This document shows positions 5,013-12,912 of a stretch of DNA of 31,213 bases, piece after piece (the stretch's first letter is position 1; each line of letters starts with the position of its first letter). The notes beneath the pieces are model-generated. The model did no database searches and was not told where the DNA came from. It saw only the letters and a list, made by a program, of their open reading frames with translations. This stretch comes from a virus. The DNA is taken from IMG/VR virus record IMGVR_UViG_3300027844_001422, positions 1 to 31,213 of that record, one strand, 5' to 3'. The position numbers were made by a program, and so were the translations under genes.

Positions 5013-5052
5013 GGGTCCTGACTCTTACTGAATTCGATCAGGGAGCGGCAGG

Positions 5053-5250
5053 ATGAATCGCCAACAAATGTTGAGAGCACTTAGAAGCCCGAATATTCGG
5101 TTTACCTGGGAGTTGTCGCACACTTCGTTGCCGGAATACGCGACGGGTGATAACGGAACCCCTTTTTTTGATATCAACCTGTCGATGCCCGTTGAGGTTC
5201 TTTGCGTGACGGCTGCTGACGGGGACATCGAGTTGACAGCACTGCTTTAG
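5053..5250 (+). CDS. Hypothetical protein (65 aa), possibly a shortened gene
   Basis: The protein starts MNRQQMLRALRSPNIRFTWEL after GGGAG. It reads as a small alpha-beta domain with an aromatic stretch and strands (FFDINLSMPVEVLCVTA). I do not recognise it. It ends at an amber TAG (5248-5250), but the same frame continues for 39 more plausible residues to a TGA at 5368-5370 that overlaps the next gene's start. The real gene may therefore have been about 105 codons long. It opens the small-gene cluster behind the methyltransferase. Confidence 0.6.
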   Translation: MNRQQMLRALRSPNIRFTWELSHTSLPEYATGDNGTPFFDINLSMPVEVLCVTAADGDIELTALL

Positions 5251-5370
5251 TACATCGCATCGGGTGAGTTCCCGGTCTCCGTTCTTGATATGGCGGAGAT
5301 TGCCACGGGCGACGAGCAGCTCGCCCGGTGCATGTTTTTGATTGTGAGAGGATGTTCCAACAATGCCTGA
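5251..5370 (+). other. In-frame coding-like extension past an amber stop
   Basis: Directly after the TAG of the preceding gene the frame reads YIASGEFPVSVLDMAEIA, then TGDEQLARCMFLIVRG, CSNNA and TGA. The composition (hydrophobic strand, acidic helix) is protein-like. The terminal TGA overlaps the ATG of the following gene's first codons, the normal spacing in this cluster. Premature stop, amber suppression or readthrough, or a small independent ORF from the ATG at 5293 are the options. Other long genes here contain no internal TAG, so general amber reassignment is unlikely. Confidence 0.35.
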
Positions 5371-5683
5371 CAGGTCGATCCGCAGTGTGTTGGAGATTCA
5401 GGAGTTGATCCTTGAGCGGGCGCCGTTCCTGTCTGTGATCGGACTTGCGACTGGAACGCTTCAGTGTCGTTACTGTCTGACTCAGTGGTGTATCTGTGTG
5501 AATTCTGACCACACGGAGTTTCGGCTTCAGGGTTACTCTCCACATAGTAGTAAGTGTCCGGTTAGGGAAAAGTACCCTGCGATGCCCGGTATCGACGTGA
5601 CTGACATTTCGGATATGGGCATAGTGATCAATGCTGAACCGTGTCGTCGGCCTGGTTTGTATTGGATCGAGGGCGATCGATGA
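5363..5683 (+). CDS. Hypothetical Cys-rich protein (106 aa)
   Basis: The protein starts MPDRSIRSVLEIQELILERAP after GAGAGG. A helical N-terminus is followed by CRYCLTQWCIC, a His (DHTEF), then HSSKCPV and a late Cys (AEPCRRPG), enough ligands for a zinc-finger-like fold. The stop overlaps the start of the next gene (ATGA at 5680-5683), so the two are co-translated. I do not recognise a family. Its pairing with another zinc-ribbon protein suggests a small nucleic-acid or protein-binding accessory module. Confidence 0.65.
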   Translation: MPDRSIRSVLEIQELILERAPFLSVIGLATGTLQCRYCLTQWCICVNSDHTEFRLQGYSPHSSKCPVREKYPAMPGIDVTDISDMGIVINAEPCRRPGLYWIEGDR

Positions 5684-5907
5684 CGACTGAAACCAAGCCT
5701 TGCGTTTGCGGTAAGTTGATGATCCTGAAGGAAGTTCAGGCGGTCCGCATTCTGTCTTCTTCGCGTCGGTATCCCTGCATCTGGTGGTGTGGCGGTTGTG
5801 GCCATCGGCTATCTTCCGAACCGCTACGTGAGCGGCCGCGTCCGGATACTGACATGTATGCATGGGAAGAGGCGAATCGAGCCGTTAAGGAAATCGGGGA
5901 CTCTTGA
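5680..5907 (+). CDS. Small zinc-ribbon protein (75 aa)
   Basis: The start MTTETKPCVCGKLMIL overlaps the previous stop. The pattern CVCG followed about 29 residues later by CGGCGH is a classic four-cysteine zinc ribbon (knuckles C-x-C-G and C-x2-C-G-H). The tail PDTDMYAWEEANRAVKEIG is helical. Many phages carry such short ribbons of unknown role. The stop TGA is followed directly by the next ATG. Confidence 0.7.
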   Translation: MTTETKPCVCGKLMILKEVQAVRILSSSRRYPCIWWCGGCGHRLSSEPLRERPRPDTDMYAWEEANRAVKEIGDS

Positions 5908-6177
5908 ATGTCAGGCCAGAAACGAATCACATCGCCGAAAGCGGTTAATGAATCCCAACCTGACGTTTACGATGACTCGGTCTACGTGCAAGAACTAAAC
6001 AATGAATGCGAGCGAGTCCTGATACGAGATTCCGTCGCTCTCGAGTCCTACAACCACGCAAAGCGTCGGAACCTGCTGGAAAATCTTTGCCTGAAGGCAG
6101 CCCTGGTTGCCGTGTCCAACTCGAAGCAAGTGGTCATGACTCGTCTGGAAGAGGCGATGACCCGACTTCACTCGTGA
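5908..6177 (+). CDS. Hypothetical helical protein (89 aa)
   Basis: The protein starts MSGQKRITSPKAVNES immediately after the preceding stop codon, so it is the last gene of a tight cluster of three. Its body is predicted helical (VYVQELNNECERVLIRDSV, KRRNLLENLCLKAALVAV). There is no recognisable domain. Its last 44 bases overlap the 3' end of the convergent recombinase gene. Confidence 0.65.
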   Translation: MSGQKRITSPKAVNESQPDVYDDSVYVQELNNECERVLIRDSVALESYNHAKRRNLLENLCLKAALVAVSNSKQVVMTRLEEAMTRLHS

Positions 6178-6886
6178 GCATGGACTTGACCTTTTCCGGG
6201 TGCCACTTCTTGCCACGGAGTGGGCCGTGCGTTTCAGTCATAAAATCAGCGATCGCCCTGAGACTGCATCCACTGGCGTGTGCCTCCTTCACGCTTCGGA
6301 TAGCCATTATCTCGCTTTGGCATTCGATGATCCGCGACTGATCGTCCGGGTCGATCATCTTGCCGTACGGGATGCGGCTCTTGTGCGTCATTCGCTGTCC
6401 GCCTGACTGGCGGTGAAGCATGAGTTCGCTTGTTCGTTCTGACGTCTGCCGAGCCTCGAATTCGGAGACTCCTAGCCGGAACGTGATGAACATCCGGCCG
6501 AGTGCGGTTGACAGGTCGAGCGAGTTGCCGCCCTCGTTTGCCAGATGGATCGCCACCTTCTCTCGTTCGAAGTGGTCGATCATTTGCAGGCCGTTGATCG
6601 TGTCGCGGAACAGCCGGTCCATTTTTGCGACTACGATATGCTTCACGGCAGGTCCGATGTTTCTCAGTTCTTTTCCGTGCGTCCGGCTGAAGAGCGGAAC
6701 TTTCCTGCCTGACTCGTATTCGTCGGACAGTTCATGCGAAACCGTCAGCCCTTTCATGCGGCAGTAACGGCGGCACGCTTCCAGTTGGCACTGCGTTGTC
6801 TCGCGGTCCTCCTGTTTTCCGTTTCCCTTCTTCTTGGGTCGAGGCGAGAATCTCGTGTAGATGACAGCCAGCATGACGTCACTCAT
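6134..6886 (-). CDS. Serine site-specific recombinase (resolvase/invertase family)
   Basis: The N-terminal catalytic domain (about residues 5-155) has AVIYTRFS with the nucleophilic Ser near 14, the VVAKMDRLFRD block near 85-95 with the conserved D-R and Arg, and a long helix FITFRLGVSEFEARQTSERT. A short recombinase-type DNA-binding segment follows (IPYGKM near 171, then a helix-turn-helix-like SVKEAHASGCSLRAIADFM and KKWHPEKVKSML). At 250 residues it is larger than classical resolvases but far shorter than large serine integrases, lacking their zinc ribbon and coiled coil. The start at 6886 has GGGGA upstream. It may integrate the phage or invert or resolve DNA. An inverted repeat close upstream of its start is a candidate target site. 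Confidence 0.88.
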   Translation of the reverse strand: MSDVMLAVIYTRFSPRPKKKGNGKQEDRETTQCQLEACRRYCRMKGLTVSHELSDEYESGRKVPLFSRTHGKELRNIGPAVKHIVVAKMDRLFRDTINGLQMIDHFEREKVAIHLANEGGNSLDLSTALGRMFITFRLGVSEFEARQTSERTSELMLHRQSGGQRMTHKSRIPYGKMIDPDDQSRIIECQSEIMAIRSVKEAHASGCSLRAIADFMTETHGPLRGKKWHPEKVKSMLTSEVGSSPLPDES

Positions 6887-6901
6887 AGCAGTTCCCCGAA
6901 C

Positions 6902-6952
6902 CCCCGATCGGTAAGGAAAGAAAAGTCCAGGCCCATGCGGAGGCGATCGGGG
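6902..6952. other. Inverted repeat beside recombinase gene: candidate att or crossover site
   Basis: CCCCGATCG (6902-6910) and CGATCGGGG (6944-6952) are perfect 9-base arms separated by 33 bases, 51 bp in all, starting 15 bases upstream of the recombinase start codon. Serine recombinase attP or res sites are commonly about 50 bp, imperfectly dyad-symmetric and next to their recombinase gene. The assignment is inference from size, symmetry and position. Confidence 0.4.
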
Positions 6953-6966
6953 TGAGCGCTCCGCGG

Positions 6967-6980
6967 CGGCTGGCCAGCCG
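6967..6980. promoter_or_regulatory. 14-bp perfect palindrome
   Basis: CGGCTGGCCAGCCG is self-complementary over all 14 bases and lies between the recombinase-site candidate and the terminase operon. It could be an operator or an additional recombinase subsite. Confidence 0.4.
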
Positions 6981-7052
6981 TTGGGCTCTGGACTCAGCCA
7001 GTGTAATCAGTAAACCTACGGTATCAAAGCTACCATTTATGGGAACAGGAAA

Positions 7053-7514
7053 ATGCCGCGCCCGAGGAAGTCGATTCAGGAACTTTCCGAGGAACAACAG
7101 GAAGCCCTCTTCCTGGCCCAGCTGCAGAGATTCGCATTAGAGAAGACTTCGAAGCACGACGTCGATCGGGATTGGCAGTGGGCGTACGACAATCTAGGTA
7201 ACCCGGAATGCCAGCCAAAGGACGCGCCGTCAATATCGGCCTGGGAACTCCTGCAGTTTGGCCGTGACTACAAGTCGAAGTTCATGGAGAAGGCGCTCAG
7301 CTGGCACGAGAAGAAGCGGAAGGAGATGGGGCCTCAAGGTGATCAGTTTGAAGACGACGGCCGGACGAAGTTCCGCGCGATCGAGAAGATGATCAAGAAC
7401 CTGACGGCCGATCTGATCTCAACCGTCAAGGATATTGTGAGGCGAGACCCCAACGCCGTGGCCCGCACGCTTCGCGATCTGGGCTGGACCGTGGTCGTCC
7501 CAAAGAAGGATTGA
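7053..7514 (+). CDS. Probable terminase small subunit (153 aa)
   Basis: The role is assigned from position, directly before and adjacent to the large terminase, and from size. The start MPRPRKSIQELSEEQQ follows AACAGGAAA. The protein is charged and mostly helical; its second half (GRTKFRAIEKMIKNLTADL, DIVRRDPNAVARTLRDLGW) could form the helical oligomerisation and DNA-recognition parts of a small terminase. No clear helix-turn-helix signature is visible. It would bind phage DNA at the packaging start and load the large subunit. The TGA stop abuts the next ATG. Confidence 0.6.
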   Translation: MPRPRKSIQELSEEQQEALFLAQLQRFALEKTSKHDVDRDWQWAYDNLGNPECQPKDAPSISAWELLQFGRDYKSKFMEKALSWHEKKRKEMGPQGDQFEDDGRTKFRAIEKMIKNLTADLISTVKDIVRRDPNAVARTLRDLGWTVVVPKKD

Positions 7515-9533
7515 ATGACAGACAAGCTGCTGATCACGAATCCCGAAATACTTCGCTGGCACGAAGAGCGGGGACTCGTTCGCTCCGACGTCCGGTCAGC
7601 CAGTCGGATCGTGCCGAAGGAGTTGTCCCTCAACCTTCAGTACAGGAAGCAGGTTTTGGAGATGGCGTACTCCGATCCCGAGTACGCTCAAGAGCTGATG
7701 ATTCTGTGTTCTCGTGACATACTCTTCTTCATCAACACGTTTTGCTGGCTGCTCGAGGCCAGAAAGCCGGGCGACTGGCAGTTGGATTACCGGTACGGTG
7801 TCTCAAACGAATTGCCATTCATCACACGTCCGTATCAGGACAAGGCAATCCTTCGGACTCTGCAGTTCTTGGGCACGCGTGATATCGCCGTCCAGAAGTC
7901 TCGCGAAACGGGCGTGACGTGGATCTACATTGTCATCGCGATCTGGGACTGGCTGTTTCATCCGGACACGAATATCGGATTCGCATCGAAGGACGAGAAC
8001 TCGGTTGACGACTCAACAGATCCCGACTCCCTGTTCTCGAAGGTCGACTATCTGGTCGAGCGTCTTCCCGCCTGGATGCGTGGCCAGAAGAACCGCGACT
8101 TCACACGCAACCTGACGAAGCACACGATCGTCAATCATAAAAACGGCTCATCGATCGCCGGCTACGCATCAACTGCCGACATCGGCCGTGGCGGGCGGAA
8201 GTCATGGTTCTTCTTTGACGAGTTCCATTTCTTTCCGGCCGGTGCCGACTTCGCGTCTCTTGAATCATCGTTCGGAGTTACGAACTGTCGGATCTTCGTG
8301 TCGACCATTAACCGACGCCGCGGCGAAGCCGGTTCGTTTATTGACCTCATTCGCGGTGATGACCGAAACATCGTCATCATCGATATCGACTGGAAGGACG
8401 ACGAGGAGAAGCGGGTCGGCCTCTATAAGTCGAACAGGATTGGATACACCCAGTCCTTCACGCTGGAGTTGCTGGACAAGAGATTCTGGGAGCCCTTCAA
8501 GCGTGATGACGGTAAATACGCGAGCCCGATCCATAAGGACCAAGCCTACGAATTCGTCCTGGACGGTCGGACTCGGTCGCTTTACTACGACTATCAGTGC
8601 GCTCGCGGCGGCGCGACAATGCAGTCGATTTCCGCCGAATTAGACAAGGATCCCACAGGCGCCACGTCGCAGGTTTGTGATCCCGAAGTCATCAAGGCTG
8701 CGAAGGAGCGAGTCAAGCCAGTCATCCACAAGTTCGAGGTCTATCGTGATCCCGACGACGAAAAGAAGTGGATGCTGGACCGACAGATCGAGGGGAACTT
8801 GAATCTGTACTTCGAGATGACTGGCGGGCGTCCACCCGAGTCGCAGTATTCACTGGGTTTCGATATCGCAGCCGGCACGGCTGGTGCCCGGTCGAGTTAT
8901 TCGGCCATGTGTGCGATTGACAAAGTGACCGGGCAGCAGGTTGCTGATTGGCGATCTAATTCGATCGAGCCTGCGGAATTTGCCGAATTGGCCATCTGGT
9001 TTTGTGAATGGTTCTGGATGGGCTTGCTTATCCCGGAGAGTAACGGTCCGCTTGGACAAATGTTCGTGAATCGCGTGCTGAGGGAAGGCTACAAGTACCT
9101 GTTTCGCCAGAGATCCATGGAATTCGAGGAAGACAATTCGGCCTGGTCGGGTACAACAAAGCCTGGATATCGCAACAATGATGGCGGATTGTCACTGCTT
9201 CGGGACTTGACGTCTGCCATCCGATTGCGTCAATGCCACATCCATTCGCCTTTAATCCTGAAGGAGATGGGGAGATACTTCTTCAAGAATGAAAAGGTTG
9301 TTCACTCTTCCGAGCAGAGTGAAACGGATGGCTCTTCGGTCGGGAAGGCCCATGGTGACCTTGCGATTGCGGGCTGTACGGCCTATCACGGCATGAGTCG
9401 CTGGCCGGCATTCGAGGAAGAAAAAGACGAAGACGACGGAATTCCGCTCGACTCGTTTCTTGCCCGACGAGAAGAGCAGCAGGAAGAGGATCGGCAGTTG
9501 GCGCTCACTGATTACTGGTCTCCCTTTGGATAG
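7515..9533 (+). CDS. Terminase large subunit (packaging ATPase and nuclease)
   Basis: This motor pumps DNA into the prohead and cuts it. The ATPase domain shows a Walker A variant QKSRETGVTW near residues 127-136, Walker B WFFFDE near 231-236 and the coupling motif FVSTIN near 261-266. The nuclease domain shows SLGFDIA with its Asp near 450, PESNG near 507-511 and KAHGDLAIA with its Asp near 615, the three acidic positions of the RNase H-like fold. The length of 672 residues is at the upper end for the family. The start at 7515 follows AAGGA and abuts the small-subunit stop. The acidic tail (EEEKDEDDG) may contact the portal. The TAG stop is followed in frame by a TGA after two codons. Confidence 0.95.
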   Translation: MTDKLLITNPEILRWHEERGLVRSDVRSASRIVPKELSLNLQYRKQVLEMAYSDPEYAQELMILCSRDILFFINTFCWLLEARKPGDWQLDYRYGVSNELPFITRPYQDKAILRTLQFLGTRDIAVQKSRETGVTWIYIVIAIWDWLFHPDTNIGFASKDENSVDDSTDPDSLFSKVDYLVERLPAWMRGQKNRDFTRNLTKHTIVNHKNGSSIAGYASTADIGRGGRKSWFFFDEFHFFPAGADFASLESSFGVTNCRIFVSTINRRRGEAGSFIDLIRGDDRNIVIIDIDWKDDEEKRVGLYKSNRIGYTQSFTLELLDKRFWEPFKRDDGKYASPIHKDQAYEFVLDGRTRSLYYDYQCARGGATMQSISAELDKDPTGATSQVCDPEVIKAAKERVKPVIHKFEVYRDPDDEKKWMLDRQIEGNLNLYFEMTGGRPPESQYSLGFDIAAGTAGARSSYSAMCAIDKVTGQQVADWRSNSIEPAEFAELAIWFCEWFWMGLLIPESNGPLGQMFVNRVLREGYKYLFRQRSMEFEEDNSAWSGTTKPGYRNNDGGLSLLRDLTSAIRLRQCHIHSPLILKEMGRYFFKNEKVVHSSEQSETDGSSVGKAHGDLAIAGCTAYHGMSRWPAFEEEKDEDDGIPLDSFLARREEQQEEDRQLALTDYWSPFG

Positions 9534-9538
9534 GGATC

Positions 9539-11299
9539 ATGATGGATCGACTCAAGTTCAAGCGACTCAAGGATGCCATCACTTTTTCCGGACGGAAGCT
9601 CAAGCCGTTCCGGGAAAAGATGCGTGAGGCGCATCGACAGTATGTTGGTACGCATTACGGCGACAATGGATCAGAAGGCACACGCCCGCTGAATATGCTG
9701 GAAATGGGCGTAACGGCCTACCTCCAACAGCTCGCGTCCCGGAATCCCCAGGTCCTTGTCAACACCAGGAAGTCCAGCCTCCGTATCGCGGCTGTGGAAT
9801 GCGAACACGCCATCAATCAGACCCTGCTCGACATCGACTTCGAGAACGAATTGAGGAACTGGGTCATGCAGGCCCTGTTCTCCGTCGGGATCATGAAGGT
9901 TGGCATACAGGTCGATTACATGGCGGAAATCGACGGTGAGGAGATTCCGCATACGAGCGTCTTCGCCGAATCTATTTCACTGGATGATTGGGTTCACGAT
10001 GTCACTGCTGACAAGTGGGATCCCCAGCGCGTCGGATTCTGTGGGCATAAGTACCTGATGACGAAGCGGGAACTTTCGTCAAACCCAAACTTCAGCAAGA
10101 ATCTGACCGCAAAGCTCCAGCCGCGGGACCTGAATGAGCACGACGAGATGCTCGGCGAGAGTGATCGACTCGACGAAATCGGATACGGCAAGAAATCGAC
10201 TGACGGCGAATACCTCGATCGCATCGAACTGTGGGACATCTGGCTTCCGGAAGACCGGAAGGTCGTGACCATGTCAACCGAACTGAGCGAGCCAGTCCAC
10301 GAAGTCGAGTGGGAAGGCCCGGATCGTGGTCCTTACCATCTGCTGGGCTTCAATCCAGTTCTGGCAAATATCATGCCGTTGCCGCCGATCGCGAACTGGA
10401 TGGATCTTGACGATCTTGAGAATAAGCTGATCAATCACCTTGGCCGCCAGGCATCCCGCCAGAAGACTGTCACGTTTGTGACACAGCAGGGGCGGAAGGA
10501 TGGGGAGCGGGTCATCCGAACAAACGACGGGGACACGGTCGTCGTCGACAATCCGCAGAACATCAAAGAAGCAAGGTACGGAGGCATCGACCAGCAGACC
10601 CTCGCGTTCGCGCTGAACGTCAAGGGCCTGACGTCCTACATCATGGGGAATCTGGATGCGATGGCCGGCCTGGGATCGTCGGCCGACACACTGGGCCAGG
10701 AGAAGATGATCTCGGCGACCGTTTCTGATCGGGTGCGTGCAATGCAGGCATCAGTCGTCTCAGCCACCAAAGACGTAATCGAGGACATCGGTTTCTGGCT
10801 CTGGAGATCACCGACGACTCAGATCCACATGGCTCGGGATATTCCCGGAACCGATTTCGCTGTTGACGCGTCGTGGCCGCATGCTGCTGACGAATACGGT
10901 GTGGATATGGATCTCCGACAGGGCGATTTCGAAGACTACGATTTCAACATTGAACAGTTCTCAATGCAGGATCTGAGTCCGCAAATCAGACTCCAAACCC
11001 TGCGAGATATCTGGCAGCGTGACATCGTTCCGCTGATCCAGACGGGGCTCAAGCCGGACATCAACAAGTACCTGGCACTTGTTGCCAAGTATTCAAACAT
11101 GCACGAATTGACAGACATTATTCCGGAACTGCAGGCGTATTCCGACGATCCCCAAAACTCCGGCGGTGGCGGCGGTGGCGGCGGGCCACACGAATACATC
11201 CGGCACAACGTCTCCGAAGGTATGACAGCGCAGGCCCAGGAGCAGCAACAGATGCAGAATCTGATGACAGCGTCTGCTCCGCAACAACAGGCGGGTTAG
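9539..11299 (+). CDS. Portal protein (586 aa)
   Basis: The portal is the dodecameric ring at one capsid vertex through which DNA passes. The assignment rests on the place directly after the large terminase, the length and the sequence style: a helical start (KPFREKMREAHRQYVGTHYG), PLNMLEMGVTAYLQQLASRNP, a metal- or wing-like central part with many D/W/Y strands, and a helical stem containing the loop MAGLGSSADTLGQ. The C-terminus has a run of eight Gly followed by Q-rich low complexity (QAQEQQQMQNL), likely flexible. ATG codons at 9539 and 9542 are both possible. The TAG stop is followed directly by TAA. Confidence 0.85.
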   Translation: MMDRLKFKRLKDAITFSGRKLKPFREKMREAHRQYVGTHYGDNGSEGTRPLNMLEMGVTAYLQQLASRNPQVLVNTRKSSLRIAAVECEHAINQTLLDIDFENELRNWVMQALFSVGIMKVGIQVDYMAEIDGEEIPHTSVFAESISLDDWVHDVTADKWDPQRVGFCGHKYLMTKRELSSNPNFSKNLTAKLQPRDLNEHDEMLGESDRLDEIGYGKKSTDGEYLDRIELWDIWLPEDRKVVTMSTELSEPVHEVEWEGPDRGPYHLLGFNPVLANIMPLPPIANWMDLDDLENKLINHLGRQASRQKTVTFVTQQGRKDGERVIRTNDGDTVVVDNPQNIKEARYGGIDQQTLAFALNVKGLTSYIMGNLDAMAGLGSSADTLGQEKMISATVSDRVRAMQASVVSATKDVIEDIGFWLWRSPTTQIHMARDIPGTDFAVDASWPHAADEYGVDMDLRQGDFEDYDFNIEQFSMQDLSPQIRLQTLRDIWQRDIVPLIQTGLKPDINKYLALVAKYSNMHELTDIIPELQAYSDDPQNSGGGGGGGGPHEYIRHNVSEGMTAQAQEQQQMQNLMTASAPQQQAG

Positions 11300-11301
11300 T
11301 A

Positions 11302-11691
11302 ATGGCACGATATACGTTCGTCACCGATGACGATCCGCAAGAACAGGTCGACATGCATATGTCGATCGTCGAGTACAGTCGACGAGTGAAGGGTGGTCGG
11401 ATCAGGCTGTCGGATGGTCGGATGGCCCGGGTCGATTGGCAGGCGTTCGGGAACATCAGCTCGGTTCCTGGCAACTACCCCATGGAATCCGATTCGATGG
11501 GCGTCGGTATCCATCAGGTCGAAGCTGCCTCAAAAGCCGACGCAGCCGCCGGACTCCCGACCGAATACAACAAGAAGACTGGTGCTGCGATCTTTCGCGA
11601 TAAGCGGCATCGGCGGGAGTATTGCGAGAGACACAAGGTTTACGATCGCAACGGGGGACACAGCGATCCGCAACTTGGCGGACGCAACTGA
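11302..11691 (+). CDS. Hypothetical protein between portal and scaffold (129 aa)
   Basis: The protein starts MARYTFVTDDDPQEQVDMHM in the short overlap region behind the portal stop. The first half forms predicted strands with GGRIRLSDGRMARVDW; the C-terminal part reads TGAAIFRDKRHRREYCERHK and ends HSDPQLGGRN. I recall similar short proteins beside portal genes in environmental phages but know no function. It may be a head-maturation or packaging accessory protein. The single CERH does not make a zinc site on its own. Confidence 0.7.
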   Translation: MARYTFVTDDDPQEQVDMHMSIVEYSRRVKGGRIRLSDGRMARVDWQAFGNISSVPGNYPMESDSMGVGIHQVEAASKADAAAGLPTEYNKKTGAAIFRDKRHRREYCERHKVYDRNGGHSDPQLGGRN

Positions 11692-11708
11692 ACACAAGGG
11701 AGAACACG

Positions 11709-12866
11709 ATGTTGAATTACTTACGGCCTTGTATGAGTATTGGGTACGCCCGTTTTCGTTCTCCAGATCCGGACAGTGAAGGCGGCGGCGCAGCAACGGC
11801 AACCGGCAACGGCGAATACGATTACGACGACACATTGTTCGATAACGATCTGCAGGATCAGCCCCCGGCAGAGAGCGAAACGCCAGCTGAATCAGACGAC
11901 GACTCAGACGCGAGATCAGAAAACAACACAGAATCGGACGATGTTGAGGTTGACGGCGACGAAAAAAAACAGGAACAATCACCGAGTTCGCGTCAGGAAC
12001 AGTCAACGCAGCCTGATGAGGACGACGAATCCGCCACTGACAATGGCGAAGCAGCAGACCAGAAATTTGATAGTGGGCTGCTGGAACGTGCTGGCAACTT
12101 GAACTTCACGTACAGCGATGTCCAGTCACTGGGCACCAATGGAGCTCTGGAAGCGGCAGTTCGAAGAGAGGAAGCCCTGCATCAGCGTTGGCAGCAGCAG
12201 GAAGCGGCTCGACAAGAGCAGCAGAGAGCAGCAGTCGGCAACGAGCAAAAGCAGGAAGACTCAAAAGAGCCCGAAGAACCTCCTTTCGATGATTGGATCG
12301 AGAAGGGGTATGACAAGGCTCAAGTCGAAGTGATGCGACAGCAGTGGTCAGCTAACCAGGCGACCCAGCAACGACTGAATAGTCTGGAGAGCCAAGGCCA
12401 CCAGGAGCGACAGCTCCAATCGCAACGCGACAGTGTTGAGCGAGAGAACCGTTTCGATGGAATGGTGAAAACGCTTGGCAACGAGTATTCGGATTTGTTT
12501 GGGACACAGGATCGCTCAACCCAAATGGACCGAACTTCCCATGAGTTCCAGAACCGCGCGATGATCTTTGGGCAGATGAATCGACTTGCTGCCGGCTACC
12601 AGGCCACAGGCGAACCGATGCCAATCGAACAAGACTTGTTCGACAAAGCACTTCGATCGGAATTTGGGACTCGTCAAACCGAACTTGCACGCAGAGAAGT
12701 GAAGACGAAGCTCAAGAAGGCTGGCAAGCAGGCGATTTCTCGGCCGGGTAAGACCAGGCCGAAGCCGCAAACCGGCGAAGAAGATGCAGCACAATTCGCG
12801 AGAGATTGGTTTCGCGATAACGGCGGCGACTTCCAGGACTCGATTGAGTCTGACGACGAAATTTGA
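11709..12866 (+). CDS. Putative scaffolding protein (385 aa)
   Basis: A scaffold guides coat assembly and is later expelled. The ATG at 11709 (MLNYLRPCMSIGYARF) follows AAGGGAG at good spacing; the frame is open further upstream but overlaps the previous gene. Residues about 20-120 are a very acidic, disordered region (D/E/S/Q-rich). The centre is a long Q/E/R-rich helix likely to be a coiled coil (RREEALHQRWQQQEAARQEQ). The C-terminal third ends in a basic patch (KTKLKKAGKQAISRPGKTR), as expected for a coat-binding tail, followed by an acidic end. The position just before the major capsid gene supports the call. Confidence 0.8.
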   Translation: MLNYLRPCMSIGYARFRSPDPDSEGGGAATATGNGEYDYDDTLFDNDLQDQPPAESETPAESDDDSDARSENNTESDDVEVDGDEKKQEQSPSSRQEQSTQPDEDDESATDNGEAADQKFDSGLLERAGNLNFTYSDVQSLGTNGALEAAVRREEALHQRWQQQEAARQEQQRAAVGNEQKQEDSKEPEEPPFDDWIEKGYDKAQVEVMRQQWSANQATQQRLNSLESQGHQERQLQSQRDSVERENRFDGMVKTLGNEYSDLFGTQDRSTQMDRTSHEFQNRAMIFGQMNRLAAGYQATGEPMPIEQDLFDKALRSEFGTRQTELARREVKTKLKKAGKQAISRPGKTRPKPQTGEEDAAQFARDWFRDNGGDFQDSIESDDEI

Positions 12867-12912
12867 GCAGCAGTCGGAACTTCTCGCGTGACCATACGAA
12901 AGGTCACTCTTG

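Larger units (their letters stand above)
6887..7052. promoter_or_regulatory. Divergent region between recombinase and packaging operon
   Basis: This gap holds the ribosome binding site of the recombinase, a 51-bp inverted-repeat element (6902-6952), a 14-bp palindrome (6967-6980) and an AT-rich stretch 7008-7052 that must carry the start signals of the terminase operon. ACCATTTAT at 7032-7040 repeats a word found before two other plus-strand genes. I could not assign clean sigma-70 boxes. Confidence 0.5.

Noticed and set aside
5174-5863. 229-codon minus-strand ORF
   Set aside because: It runs antisense to the small-gene cluster whose starts, stops and ribosome sites interlock. Its composition (His, Arg, Thr, Pro) is that of an antisense shadow.
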